Assembly (NCBI GenBank): GCA_905181885.1
Contig: CAJIZI010000001.1
Location: 62,001 to 126,000, forward strand
Reading direction: 5' to 3'
DNA length: 64,000 bases
Source: an uncultured Gammaproteobacteria bacterium
GTDB taxonomy: Bacteria; Pseudomonadota; Gammaproteobacteria; Nitrosococcales; Methylophagaceae
This document shows, piece by piece, positions 29,030 through 38,888 of this stretch; within the stretch, counting starts at the first letter, position 1, and every line of letters begins with the position of its first letter. The position numbers were made by a program, and so were the translations under genes. A model generated the notes under the pieces. It saw only the letters and a program-made list of their open reading frames with translations, was not told the DNA's origin and ran no database searches.

Positions 29030-30866
29030 GTCCGAAATACTCCTCGATCATTCTTTTCGCCATCGGTGCTGCAACTTTACTCCCGCTCCCCCCATTTTCA
29101 GCCACCACCACAACCACAAACTCAGGATTTTCTGCTGGTGCAAAACCAACAAATAAGGCATGATCCTGCAGCTTCTTTTCGAGTGTTTCTGCATCGTACT
29201 TTTGATTTTGTTTAATACCAAATACCTGTGCTGTACCAGTCTTACCTGCTACGTTAAAAGGTAGTGTTTTGCCTAGCAACCTGGCGGTACCTCTTGCCCC
29301 TGTCGTCACTTCTACCATCGAATCAATCACACTCTCCCAGTTTTTCTTATTTATCACTGGTAAACTCTCCGCGGTCTCACTCGACAAAAGGGTTAGTTCA
29401 TTGGTATTGTAATCTCGAATAGCTCTGGCAACCTTCGGCTTTACATGCACCCCTCTCATAGCTAACATTGCTGTAGCTTGAGCCAATTGAACAGGTGTCG
29501 TCTGATTAAAGCCCTGCCCAATCCCTGAAATTAATGTTTCACCCGGGTACCAAACTTGATTTTTTGCTTTTATTTTCCACTCCCTAGATGGTGACAAACC
29601 TGAGCTTTCACTCGGCACATCAATACCTGTTAGATGGCCAAAGCCAAAATGATCTAAAAACCCATGTAACTGATTGATGCCCATACTATTTGCTAAATCA
29701 TAAAAATAAACATCACAAGACTGCGCAAGAGATTGTTTTAAATCAACAATACCATGACCATGAGTTTTCCAACATCGGTATCGATGATCATGACCTGGCA
29801 ATTTGTACCAACCAGGACATAATGTTTTACTGTTAGACTTAATAACGCCCCTTTCCAAACCAGCTAAGGCAACGAATGGTTTCAATGTTGATGCTGGTGG
29901 GTAGTGCCCGCGTATTGAACGATTAAACAAAGGTCTATCAGCCGAGTCTCTCAATAGATCATATTCTTTAGAGCTAATACCTGAAACAAAAGAGTTCGGA
30001 TTAAAATCTGGTTTACTAACCATTGCCAAAACACCACCAGTCTTTACTTCTAGAGCTACTATGGCACCGTTATAGTCAGCCAAAACTTCTGACGCTACTT
30101 TCTGTAAATTAATATCTAAATGTAAAAAGAGTTCCTGCCCAGAATGTGAAGGCTCTCTATGTAATTCGCGAACTGTCCGCCCTTGTACGTTCGTTTCAAT
30201 ATGCCTAAAACCCACCTTTCCATGTAAAAGTTTTTCGTATTCCTTCTCAACACCCGTTTTACCTATTTGCAAAGTTCCCTTATATTCGTTCCTATCAACA
30301 TTTTTTTGATCCCGCTCATTTAGTCGCCCTACATAACCTACGGTATGGGCAAATAAAGCCCCATGGGGATAATGTCGAATTAAACGAGCCACTACATCAA
30401 CACCTGTTAGCTTATGCTGGTTAACTGAGAAAAGGGCGACCTCTTTTTCCGTTAAGCTTTTTCTAATAACCACTTGACGAAAGCCACGCTGCTCTTTAAT
30501 AGTCTTTTTTATCTCTGCAACATTATCACTAGACAAGCTAAACAGTTTTGTTAATGTTGTTAATGTATTGTCGACAGAATGAACGTTCTCAGGAGTTAAC
30601 TCCAGACTAAAAGTTGGAATATTTTCTGCTAATACAACACCATTGCGATCATAGATTAAGCCCCGTTGTGGGGCTAAGGGTTGTGTACTCACACGGTTAT
30701 TATGGGATAAATCATTAAAATGCTTATATTCAATGATTTGTAGTGTAGCTAACCGTACCAAAATAATAGCGAACAATATTCCTGCCAAGATAGCTGAAAA
30801 AATCAAACGGTCATTAACTAATCGACTTTCACGGAAATGATCTTTTAAAGTAAGACGAGTTTTCAT
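29013..30866 (-). CDS. mrdA: Penicillin-binding protein 2 (elongasome transpeptidase)
   Basis: PBP2 cross-links peptidoglycan during elongation and works with RodA. The 617-residue protein has one N-terminal membrane anchor (about residues 21-45). The PBP dimerisation domain follows (QRGLIYDRNGVVLAENIP, YPHGALFAHTVGYVGRL). The transpeptidase domain has S326-TLK, SCD (383-385) and KTG (542-544). All active-site motifs are intact. It follows mreD by 7 bp and overlaps rodA. Confidence 0.96.
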   Translation of the reverse strand: MKTRLTLKDHFRESRLVNDRLIFSAILAGILFAIILVRLATLQIIEYKHFNDLSHNNRVSTQPLAPQRGLIYDRNGVVLAENIPTFSLELTPENVHSVDNTLTTLTKLFSLSSDNVAEIKKTIKEQRGFRQVVIRKSLTEKEVALFSVNQHKLTGVDVVARLIRHYPHGALFAHTVGYVGRLNERDQKNVDRNEYKGTLQIGKTGVEKEYEKLLHGKVGFRHIETNVQGRTVRELHREPSHSGQELFLHLDINLQKVASEVLADYNGAIVALEVKTGGVLAMVSKPDFNPNSFVSGISSKEYDLLRDSADRPLFNRSIRGHYPPASTLKPFVALAGLERGVIKSNSKTLCPGWYKLPGHDHRYRCWKTHGHGIVDLKQSLAQSCDVYFYDLANSMGINQLHGFLDHFGFGHLTGIDVPSESSGLSPSREWKIKAKNQVWYPGETLISGIGQGFNQTTPVQLAQATAMLAMRGVHVKPKVARAIRDYNTNELTLLSSETAESLPVINKKNWESVIDSMVEVTTGARGTARLLGKTLPFNVAGKTGTAQVFGIKQNQKYDAETLEKKLQDHALFVGFAPAENPEFVVVVVAENGGSGSKVAAPMAKRMIEEYFGLVAND

Positions 30867-30873
30867 CTACACA

Positions 30874-31356
30874 TCATCTAACATTAAAAGTACGCCTGAC
30901 AGCTCTTAAAAACATATACACAAATGGCCATAAAAGTGTACTGGTAACAGCCGCCGGAAGCCAAACAAGCCAACCTGAACTCAATGAAGTCATAGAAACT
31001 GTAACAATATGCACTAATAAAATAAATGACATCAAACTTAAAGCCTGCTGCCAGAGTGGAAACTGTCTTAATTGCAAATGAAAACGTAGAATCAAGTACA
31101 CTACTAAGGCATAAGAAAAGGCTAATACGCCGAGGACACCACCAAGTAAAATATCCATTAATATACCAACAACCCATGCACAACCCACCCCAACACTTCG
31201 CGGTAAAGCCAGAGCCCAATACATTAATGTCAGTAAAACCCATTCTGGCCGTAAATTTCTTATGCTATCTGGCAATGGAATTATCATCAACACCATTGCA
31301 ATTAAAATAGAAGCAATTATGATATGGCCACCTCGTGACTGGTTAGCTTTCACCAT
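30874..31356 (-). CDS. mreD: Rod shape-determining protein MreD
   Basis: MreD is a small inner-membrane component of the elongasome. The 160-residue protein has about five to six hydrophobic helices and the family blocks LRPEWVLLTLMYWALALP and GCAWVVGILMDILLGGVLGVLAFSYALV. It is two bases after mreC and seven before mrdA, so translation is probably coupled across the cluster. Confidence 0.93.
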   Translation of the reverse strand: MVKANQSRGGHIIIASILIAMVLMIIPLPDSIRNLRPEWVLLTLMYWALALPRSVGVGCAWVVGILMDILLGGVLGVLAFSYALVVYLILRFHLQLRQFPLWQQALSLMSFILLVHIVTVSMTSLSSGWLVWLPAAVTSTLLWPFVYMFLRAVRRTFNVR

Positions 31357-31358
31357 AG

Positions 31359-32207
31359 TTATCTACCCTCACTACCAATTTCATCTTTATCACTTTCTAT
31401 AACTTTGATTTTGTCTGGTGCAGTCACCTCAGCTTCCGGTGATGAAAGCACTAACAATACTTCTCTTGATGTCGCTATCCTTGCAGTAGGTTCCACTGTA
31501 ACTTCCGAAAAGTTTTTTCCTGGTGATTCTTTAACTGAAATTACAGTCCCAACAGGGTATCCCGATGGAAAACGACCGCCTAAACCTGATGTCACTAATA
31601 AATCTCCGACACGTATACCGGAGTTGTGAGGAAGATATTCTAACTGTAGTAACTTATTCAAACCACGGCCTCTGGCAACAGAACGCAAACCATTACGATT
31701 AACCTGTACAGGGGTTCCATGACTAGGATCTGTTACTAAAATTACACGGCTTGAGAATTGGCTGACGGTCATCACTTGACCCATAACCCCACTAGAATCT
31801 AGTACTGATTGCCCCTCGAATACAGCATCTCTCTCTCCTTTGTTTATCACAACATGTTGTGAAAGAAGAGCAGAATCCACCCTCAATACTTCTGCTACTT
31901 GTACACGTTCTGGCAGACGAAAAGAAGAGCCTAATAACTCACGTAAACGTAGGTTTTCTCGCTCCAGCCCCCGCAACTTTTGTAGATGAAAACTACTTAA
32001 CAAATTAGTCGCCTGAAGTGATTTATTGTGCTCTTTTAAATCAGCTCTACTTTGAAGATACTGATTCGTCCAACTAACTAGATCACTTGGTAAAGAGGCT
32101 ACGCGTTGTATAGGATAAATAGCCGTTGATAGAGTGCTACGTATTGAAGTTAAATAATTTAATCTAGAATCTATAAAAATTAAGGTCAACGAAGCTAATA
32201 ACGCCAT
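31359..32207 (-). CDS. mreC: Rod shape-determining protein MreC (start uncertain, probably near 32258)
   Basis: MreC is a bitopic inner-membrane scaffold whose periplasmic part contacts PBP2. From the first ATG (32207) the frame gives 282 residues with a coiled coil (SLQATNLLSSFHLQKLRGLERENLRLRELL, about 60-95) and the beta-barrel domain (VVINKGERDAVFEGQSVLD, GGRFPSGYPVGTV). However, the codons upstream of that ATG, in frame, read KPLFSNRTSLNTRLV, which matches the normal MreC N-terminus and completes the membrane helix. No ATG, GTG or TTG precedes it; ATA and ATT codons lie at 32258-32253 after an AGG, where MreC genes usually begin ATG-x-AAA-CC. The true start is therefore likely about 16 codons upstream. 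Confidence 0.92.
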   Translation of the reverse strand: MALLASLTLIFIDSRLNYLTSIRSTLSTAIYPIQRVASLPSDLVSWTNQYLQSRADLKEHNKSLQATNLLSSFHLQKLRGLERENLRLRELLGSSFRLPERVQVAEVLRVDSALLSQHVVINKGERDAVFEGQSVLDSSGVMGQVMTVSQFSSRVILVTDPSHGTPVQVNRNGLRSVARGRGLNKLLQLEYLPHNSGIRVGDLLVTSGLGGRFPSGYPVGTVISVKESPGKNFSEVTVEPTARIATSREVLLVLSSPEAEVTAPDKIKVIESDKDEIGSEGR

Positions 32208-32331
32208 AACTAAGCGGGTATTGAGTGATGTTCTATTGCTAAATAACGGTTTAATTATCTATTACCTGCAAACAAGTGCTCATTATACAAATAGGGTTAT
32301 CCAAAAGTTGTTTTTGATGCAATGTAGAGAG

Positions 32332-33447
<1,116 letters not shown>

Positions 33448-33497
33448 CTAATCATTTAAACTTCACACTTTGACATAATTAACTACTGAGAGCATCA

Positions 33498-33785
33498 ATG
33501 AGTTTAGATAAAACAGATGTAGAAAAAATTGCACATTTAGCCCGTCTAGCCATTGATGAGCAAGCTATCCCTGCCTATGCGAAGGATTTAACAAACATAT
33601 TCAATTTAGTTGAACAGCTCACTACAGTTGATACTGCCGATATAACACCAATGGCCCACCCCCTCGATGCCAATCAACGTTTGCGTGCAGATGAAGTTAC
33701 CGAAGCAAATCAGCGCGAATTATTCCAAGCAATTGCCCCAAAAACTGAAGCCGGTATTTATCTGGTTCCACAAGTTATTGAATAA
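33498..33785 (+). CDS. gatC: Aspartyl/glutamyl-tRNA amidotransferase subunit C
   Basis: GatC is a small structural subunit of the GatCAB enzyme that converts Glu-tRNA(Gln) or Asp-tRNA(Asn) to the amidated forms. The 95-residue protein has the family features [12 protein letters not shown], then an amphipathic helix, and the C-terminal [13 protein letters not shown]. It is followed after 11 bp by gatA. No gatB follows in this operon. Confidence 0.95.
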   Translation: MSLDKTDVEKIAHLARLAIDEQAIPAYAKDLTNIFNLVEQLTTVDTADITPMAHPLDANQRLRADEVTEANQRELFQAIAPKTEAGIYLVPQVIE

Positions 33786-33796
33786 CAGGTTCTCTC

Positions 33797-35251
33797 ATGC
33801 ATACAAAAACACTTTCCGAGTTATCTACATCTTTACATAAAGGTGATGTCAGCAGTGTTGAACTAACACAGCATTATCTTGACCGTATCAGAACCCATAA
33901 TAACCAGCTCAATGCTTACATCACTGTCTGCGAAGATGAGGCGTTAGAACAAGCTCGCGCAGCCGATCAAAAGATACAACAAAAAACTGCAGGAAAACTA
34001 ACTGGCATTCCACTAGCACATAAAGATATTTTTTGTACTAAGGGCGTTCGCACGAGTTGCGCCTCAAAAATGCTCGATAATTTTATTGCTCCCTACAATG
34101 CGACTGTTGTCGACAGGGTCAATACTGCTGGTATGGTGACTTTAGGCAAAACAAATATGGATGAATTTGCCATGGGCTCTTCAAATGAAACTAGCTTTTA
34201 TGGCCCCGTTAAAAACCCTTGGGATAATGCACGTGTTCCAGGAGGTTCCTCTGGGGGATCGGCTGCTGCCGTCGCTGCTAAGCTTGCTCCCGTTGCAACA
34301 GGTACTGATACTGGTGGCTCAATTCGTCAGCCCGCTTCATTATGTAACCTAACAGGGCTAAAACCAACTTATGGCCGTATCTCACGTTATGGAATGATTG
34401 CTTTTGCATCAAGCCTTGATCAAGCAGGCCCATTGGCTCGCAGCGCTGAAGATGCAGCACTATTACTTAACGAAATGGCTGGCTTTGATACTCTTGATTC
34501 TACTAGTGTTGAACGTGATGTACCAGACTACACTGCGACGCTTAAAGATTCCATAGTAGGTCTCAAAATTGGTTTACCTAAGGAATATTTTAGCGAAGGC
34601 TTAGATCCTCACGTTGCGGCTACCATCGAAGCCGCTATTAAAACCTATGAAACATTAGGTGCAACTATTAAAGACATCACGCTACCTAATACTAGTTTGG
34701 CAGTACCAACATACTATGTCGTTGCTCCGGCGGAATGTTCATCCAACCTGTCCCGTATGGACGGCGTTCGTTTTGGTCATCGCTGCGATGATCCAAAGGA
34801 TCTACTAGACTTATATCAGCGTTCACGTGGCGAAGGCTTTGGTGAGGAAGTCAAACGCCGTATTATGACTGGCACCTATGCCTTATCAAGTGGTTACTAT
34901 GATGCCTATTATCTTAAAGCTCAGCAATGCAGACGGTTAATTAGTAATGACTTTCAACAAGCTTTTAGCGATATCGATGTAATTATGGGCCCAACGACAC
35001 CCACAACTGCATTCAAATTAGGTGATAAAACAGATGACCCTATCTCGATGTACCTCGCAGATATTTATACCATCAGCACCAATCTAGCTGGCTTACCCGC
35101 TTTATCTATTCCCGCAGGTTTCGTCAAAGGCCTGCCTGTCGGTTTACAAATCATTGGTAACTACTTTGAAGAGGCACGCTTGTTAAACGTGGCACACTCA
35201 TACCAGCAAGCTACTGATTGGCATAAAAAAAGTCCTCTTTATTTTGAGTAA
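33797..35251 (+). CDS. gatA: Aspartyl/glutamyl-tRNA amidotransferase subunit A
   Basis: GatA is the amidase that releases ammonia from glutamine for tRNA amidation. The 484-residue protein has the amidase-signature catalytic triad Lys76 (LAHKDIF), cis-Ser151 within [11 protein letters not shown], and Ser175 in [10 protein letters not shown], all intact. It is the last Gat gene here: after the stop comes a 7-bp-stem hairpin (35259-35277) and then an unrelated TlpA-like gene. The glutaminyl/asparaginyl GatB subunit, which normally follows gatA, must be encoded elsewhere. Confidence 0.96.
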   Translation: MHTKTLSELSTSLHKGDVSSVELTQHYLDRIRTHNNQLNAYITVCEDEALEQARAADQKIQQKTAGKLTGIPLAHKDIFCTKGVRTSCASKMLDNFIAPYNATVVDRVNTAGMVTLGKTNMDEFAMGSSNETSFYGPVKNPWDNARVPGGSSGGSAAAVAAKLAPVATGTDTGGSIRQPASLCNLTGLKPTYGRISRYGMIAFASSLDQAGPLARSAEDAALLLNEMAGFDTLDSTSVERDVPDYTATLKDSIVGLKIGLPKEYFSEGLDPHVAATIEAAIKTYETLGATIKDITLPNTSLAVPTYYVVAPAECSSNLSRMDGVRFGHRCDDPKDLLDLYQRSRGEGFGEEVKRRIMTGTYALSSGYYDAYYLKAQQCRRLISNDFQQAFSDIDVIMGPTTPTTAFKLGDKTDDPISMYLADIYTISTNLAGLPALSIPAGFVKGLPVGLQIIGNYFEEARLLNVAHSYQQATDWHKKSPLYFE

Positions 35252-35329
35252 GCCATTAATAAGTGTCGGGCACTTATACATAAGGTTAGGTGTCCCAACA
35301 TTAACCATACAACGGAAGATCTCATAATA

Positions 35330-35839
35330 ATGAAAACCTTTAAAAATCCACTTCTCTTAACCACCCTGTTAGCAGGCTTGTTCTTTGTCGTTATCTTTAT
35401 AAAAAATGGCAATGGCGAGCTAGCACCTGAGATTAGTTTTAAGGATATTGATGGCAAACAACATACACTCTCGCAATATACTGATAAGCCAGTGCTAATG
35501 ATCTTTTGGGCAACAGATTGCCCGGGTTGCGTAGAAGAAATGCCCGAACTTAATGCACTTTATCAAGATTATGCTCACCAAGGCTTAGCGATGATAGGAG
35601 TGGCTATGTCTCATGATTCACCAGAACATATTAATGCCATGCGTATAGAACGAAAACTTTCCTATATTCTTACATGGGATAAAAATAATGAAATAGCTAC
35701 TGCTTTTAGCCGTGTTCGCGTTACGCCAACCCACTTTTTAATTGCCCCCAATGGTGAAATTGTCATGCGCAAGATTGGGGCTCTCAATTTTAAACAACTA
35801 CGTAGTAAACTAGACCATATGGGACTTACACCTACATAA
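35330..35839 (+). CDS. TlpA/ResA-family thioredoxin-like protein, membrane-anchored
   Basis: The 169-residue protein has one N-terminal hydrophobic segment (about residues 8-25) that acts as an anchor or uncleaved signal. The thioredoxin-like domain contains LMIFWATDCPGCVEEMPEL, with active site C64-P-G-C67. It continues with LNALYQDYAHQGLAMIGVAM and VTPTHFLIAPNGEIVMRKIG, as in the peroxiredoxin/TlpA superfamily. Proteins of this kind reduce periplasmic disulfides, for example in cytochrome c maturation, but no such partner genes are adjacent. It is 78 bp after gatA. Confidence 0.82.
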   Translation: MKTFKNPLLLTTLLAGLFFVVIFIKNGNGELAPEISFKDIDGKQHTLSQYTDKPVLMIFWATDCPGCVEEMPELNALYQDYAHQGLAMIGVAMSHDSPEHINAMRIERKLSYILTWDKNNEIATAFSRVRVTPTHFLIAPNGEIVMRKIGALNFKQLRSKLDHMGLTPT

Positions 35840-35871
35840 CCCTAATCCAACTACCTTTACGATTTCATATA

Positions 35872-35880
35872 TGGTATAAA
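35872..35880 (+). promoter_or_regulatory. Predicted extended -10 promoter element for rpmB-rpmG
   Basis: TGGTATAAA matches an extended -10 (TGnTATAAT type) and would give a start near 35887 and a leader of about 75 bases before rpmB. No good -35 element is visible, which extended -10 promoters tolerate. This is a prediction from pattern only. Confidence 0.35.
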
Positions 35881-35961
35881 GTTCGGCTTTGCAGTTTCAG
35901 GTGGGCCGTCACATGCGTCCCTTGTTAATAGTTAAAATGTTCATCAGGAGCAGGTTCTAAA

Positions 35962-36198
35962 ATGGCTAGAGTATGTCAGGTAACGGGTAAACGTCCCATG
36001 AGCGGCAACAACGTTTCTCACGCCCACAACAAAACACGTCGTCGCTTTCTTCCTAACCTTCACCCTCACCGCTTTTGGGTCGAGGAGGAAAATCGATGGG
36101 TCAAGCTACGCGTCAGTAATCATGGTCTACGTATTATAGATAAAAAAGGTATTGCCGTCGTATTAAATGATATCCGTGCCCGCGGCGATAAAGTTTAG
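35962..36198 (+). CDS. rpmB: 50S ribosomal protein L28
   Basis: L28 is a 78-residue large-subunit protein here, normal for proteobacteria. It begins [34 protein letters not shown] and contains the conserved [16 protein letters not shown] block. It is followed 11 bp later by rpmG, the standard L28-L33 operon. A GGAGCAGG ribosome binding site precedes the ATG. Confidence 0.97.
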   Translation: MARVCQVTGKRPMSGNNVSHAHNKTRRRFLPNLHPHRFWVEEENRWVKLRVSNHGLRIIDKKGIAVVLNDIRARGDKV

Positions 36199-36209
36199 GA
36201 GAATAGAAT

Positions 36210-36365
36210 ATGCGCGATAAAATTAAATTAGTCTCATCGGCTGGTACAGGTCACTACTACACCACAGATAAAAACAAACGTACTATGCCTGAAAAGCTGG
36301 AAATAAAAAAGTTTGATCCTGTTGTTCGCAAACACGTTATATACAAAGAAGCTAAGATAAAATAG
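36210..36365 (+). CDS. rpmG: 50S ribosomal protein L33
   Basis: This 51-residue gene encodes [20 protein letters not shown] followed by a lysine- and arginine-rich centre and [14 protein letters not shown], the standard L33. It lacks the CxxC zinc motifs of some L33 paralogues, so it is the zinc-independent form. A GGAG ribosome binding site overlaps the end of rpmB. A strong terminator follows 27 bp after the stop. Confidence 0.96.
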   Translation: MRDKIKLVSSAGTGHYYTTDKNKRTMPEKLEIKKFDPVVRKHVIYKEAKIK

Positions 36366-36392
36366 CTATTATCAGATTAGTACTATAATAAA

Positions 36393-36420
36393 AAAAACCT
36401 GCTTGGAGCAGGTTTTTTTT
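36393..36420 (+). terminator. Rho-independent terminator of the rpmB-rpmG operon
   Basis: The sequence has a 9-bp stem (AAAACCTGC with GCAGGTTTT), a five-base loop TTGGA, and a T run continuing to about 36421. Its position right after rpmG and the perfect stem make this a confident call. Confidence 0.9.
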
Positions 36421-36515
36421 TATTATAAATTGCTATGATGAAAAGTATAAGTTGTAATAAAAATGTTATTTTAAAAACAAATCTTATGTCTTCGGCTGCT
36501 AATACACGAGCTTGT

Positions 36516-36535
36516 TCATTCGTTTACTCGAATGA
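36516..36535. repeat. Perfect inverted repeat upstream of mutM
   Basis: TCATTCG and CGAATGA form a perfect 7-bp inverted repeat with a six-base spacer, 37 bp before the mutM start codon. There is no T run, so it is not a typical terminator. It could be an operator or an RNA hairpin in the mutM leader; no regulator is known to me for this sequence. Confidence 0.5.
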
Positions 36536-36571
36536 TTTATAAACAGCCCATATTATCAAAAGTGATAAACA

Positions 36572-37402
36572 ATGCCTGAATTACCCGAAGTTGAAACCAC
36601 CAGAAAAGGCATACAACCTTATCTAGAAAATACGACTATCACCGCGGTCATTATTAGACATTTTTCTCTTCGCTGGCCAATAGCGAATAATCTTGCTGAA
36701 GTACTTACTAATAAAATTATTCATCGCGTTAGCCGACGTGCTAAATATTTATTGATTGAATTCGGGAACAGTACCTTAATGATCCATCTAGGTATGTCAG
36801 GTAGCCTAAGAGTATTAGATAAACTTGCTCAGGATAAACCTGGCAAACATGATCACCTTGATATCGAGCTAAGCAATGGCCATATACTTCGCTATAATGA
36901 CCCGAGACGTTTTGGCTCGGTAATCTGGACGAGCGAACCTATAAGCCAGCATAGATTAATCGCTCACCTTGGTCCCGAACCCCTCTTAAAAGAATTTAAT
37001 GCTCAATATTTGCAACATCAAGCACAATCAAAACGCTGTAGCATAAAAACATTAATTATGAATGGTAAGGTTGTAGTTGGTGTTGGAAATATTTATGCGA
37101 ATGAAAGCCTTTTTTTAGCAAATATTCACCCAAGAGCAGTGGCTAAATCACTGTCTTTAATACAATATATTGATCTCACAGAACAAATAAAAAGTGTATT
37201 ACAGAGAGCTATTAAGTCCGGTGGGACAACTTTAAAAGACTTTACAAATAGTGACGGTAAACCCGGCTACTTCGCTCAACATCTTAATGTTTATGGACGA
37301 AAAGGAGAAAGTTGCTTTATTTGTAAAAGCAAAATACAACATTTCAAAGACTCACAAAGAGCAACCTACTATTGCCCCTTGTGCCAACCAGAAACTAACT
37401 AA
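36572..37402 (+). CDS. mutM: Formamidopyrimidine-DNA glycosylase (Fpg/MutM)
   Basis: MutM removes 8-oxoguanine and formamidopyrimidines from DNA and cuts the AP site. The 276-residue protein starts [14 protein letters not shown], with catalytic Pro2 and Glu3. It has RRAKYLLIE with the conserved lysine, GVGNIYANE with the H2TH motif, and a C-terminal zinc finger CFICKSKIQ ... YYCPLCQ. It is convergent with a cold-shock gene and their ends overlap by eight bases. Confidence 0.96.
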   Translation: MPELPEVETTRKGIQPYLENTTITAVIIRHFSLRWPIANNLAEVLTNKIIHRVSRRAKYLLIEFGNSTLMIHLGMSGSLRVLDKLAQDKPGKHDHLDIELSNGHILRYNDPRRFGSVIWTSEPISQHRLIAHLGPEPLLKEFNAQYLQHQAQSKRCSIKTLIMNGKVVVGVGNIYANESLFLANIHPRAVAKSLSLIQYIDLTEQIKSVLQRAIKSGGTTLKDFTNSDGKPGYFAQHLNVYGRKGESCFICKSKIQHFKDSQRATYYCPLCQPETN

Positions 37403-37607
37403 CTGGTGATACGTCTTCTGCTTGCCAACCCTTATCGCCTTTAGTGACCGTGAACTCAACTTGTTGGCCTTCATCTAATGTTTTAAAACCATCACCTTGA
37501 ATTGCTCTAAAGTGAACAAAAACATCATCACCATCCTCACGTTCCAAAAACCCGAATCCTTTTGCTGCATCAAACCACTTAACACTTCCTATCACACGCT
37601 CAGACAT
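37395..37607 (-). CDS. Cold-shock domain protein
   Basis: The 70-residue single-domain protein has [18 protein letters not shown] with RNP1 (GFGFL) and DVFVHFRAI with RNP2, the CspA-type RNA-chaperone motifs. It is divergent from rluD and preceded by a long AT-rich region (37608-37916) that may hold a cold-responsive leader. It is less typical than the second cold-shock protein at 40183: its GFGFLERED and VFVHF sequence differs from the canonical GFGFI-x-x-EDG form. Confidence 0.93.
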   Translation of the reverse strand: MSERVIGSVKWFDAAKGFGFLEREDGDDVFVHFRAIQGDGFKTLDEGQQVEFTVTKGDKGWQAEDVSPVS

Positions 37608-37916
37608 AATCTACCACTTTTATTATTAATTAGGTTGTTATTAAATCAATTAAAATACTAAGCAAAATTATTACTCTGCCTAAGTAAAATATGTGCAAAT
37701 AACACAAATATCACACTAGCAATTTTTTAATGAAAGTGCAACTAATAAAAACACACACCTTTTCGTGTAAAATTTTGCAAAAAAACTAAACCAAAAAATA
37801 ATTACTAACAGTATAAAAATATACTTTTCAACTATGTATTAACTATTAACTAGAAAATCGACGACTAAATTCTGGCTAAGTTATAATTACCTACTTATTT
37901 ACTTTGTGTAGACCTT
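37608..37916. other. 309-bp AT-rich intergenic region between divergent csp and rluD
   Basis: No gene or RNA gene is recognisable here. The region is very AT-rich, with many runs of A and T. It must hold the promoter and 5' leader of the cold-shock gene (minus strand) and the promoter of rluD (plus strand). A possible rluD promoter is noted separately. Confidence 0.6.
37859..37888 (+). promoter_or_regulatory. Possible sigma70 promoter of rluD
   Basis: A perfect TATAAT lies at 37883-37888, 29 bp before the rluD ATG. The best -35 candidate, TCGACG at 37859-37864, matches TTGACA only partly at an 18-bp spacing. The assignment depends mainly on the -10. Confidence 0.3.
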
Positions 37917-38879
37917 ATGTCAGATATATTAGAATTAAATGGCACTATTCCGGATGACTGTGCAGGGTTTAGACTTGACCAGGCTCTAGCCCAACTTTTC
38001 TCCGACTATTCTCGTGGACAGATAACAAAATGGATAAAAGCTGGCTACGTCCTTATCGACGAAGAAATACATAGGCCAAGAGATACCGTGTTGGGAGGCG
38101 AAAAAGTCTCTATCCATGCAAAAATTGAGGCTGTTGATGAGAGCTGGATTGCACAGGCTATCGAACTCAATATTATTTATGAAGATGATGATGTTCTTAT
38201 CATCAACAAACCAGCTGGAATGGTGGTACATCCTGGCGCTGGAAATCATCAAGGTACACTTGTAAACGCTCTTCTTCATCACGCTCCTACGTTAGAGGGC
38301 ATTCCAAGAGCCGGTATAGTGCATAGGATTGATAAAGGAACTACTGGGCTCCTTATGATTGCTAAAACACTTCAGGCCCACAATAATTTAGTCACACAAC
38401 TACAGGAAAGATCTGTGCTGCGTGAATATCAAGCTATAGCTATGGGTGTCATGACTGCTGGTGGCACTGTTGAAGAGCCTATAGGTCGTCATCATATTGA
38501 ACGTAAACGCATGGCTGTTACGGCATCAGGCAAGCCTGCGATTACTCATTATCGCGTTGAGCAACGATTTCGCGCCCACACTCATATCCGATGCAAACTA
38601 GAAACTGGCCGAACTCATCAAATTCGTGTTCATATGGCTCATATTCGCTATCCATTAATGGGCGATCCTGCCTATGGTGGTAGACTTCGTCTTCCTAAAG
38701 GTGCATCAGAGCAGTGCCAAGAAATCCTAAAAGGTTTTCGTCGACAAGCTCTACATGCCGGTTCACTAGGGTTCATTCACCCTAAAACACAAAAAGAAGT
38801 CTCGTGGAGCGTTGATATGCCAAAAGACATGCAACAAATTTTAGCTATTTTAATGCATGACCAGCAGCAGAACAGTTAA
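37917..38879 (+). CDS. rluD: 23S rRNA pseudouridine synthase RluD
   Basis: RluD makes the pseudouridines of helix 69 (1911, 1915 and 1917) in 23S rRNA. The 320-residue protein has an N-terminal S4 RNA-binding domain (FRLDQALAQLFSDYSRGQITKWIKAG) and the catalytic domain with the aspartate in VHRIDKGTTGLLMIAKT. It also has TGRTHQIRVHMAHIRYPLMGDPAYGG. RluA and RluC share the fold; length and S4 domain favour RluD. It is convergent with the membrane protein gene at 38889. Confidence 0.9.
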   Translation: MSDILELNGTIPDDCAGFRLDQALAQLFSDYSRGQITKWIKAGYVLIDEEIHRPRDTVLGGEKVSIHAKIEAVDESWIAQAIELNIIYEDDDVLIINKPAGMVVHPGAGNHQGTLVNALLHHAPTLEGIPRAGIVHRIDKGTTGLLMIAKTLQAHNNLVTQLQERSVLREYQAIAMGVMTAGGTVEEPIGRHHIERKRMAVTASGKPAITHYRVEQRFRAHTHIRCKLETGRTHQIRVHMAHIRYPLMGDPAYGGRLRLPKGASEQCQEILKGFRRQALHAGSLGFIHPKTQKEVSWSVDMPKDMQQILAILMHDQQQNS

Positions 38880-38888
38880 AATTTATAA

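Noticed and set aside
33470-33475. Perfect TTGACA before gatC
   Set aside because: A -10 at the right spacing would fall on the gatC start codon and is not present, so it is not a promoter for gatC.
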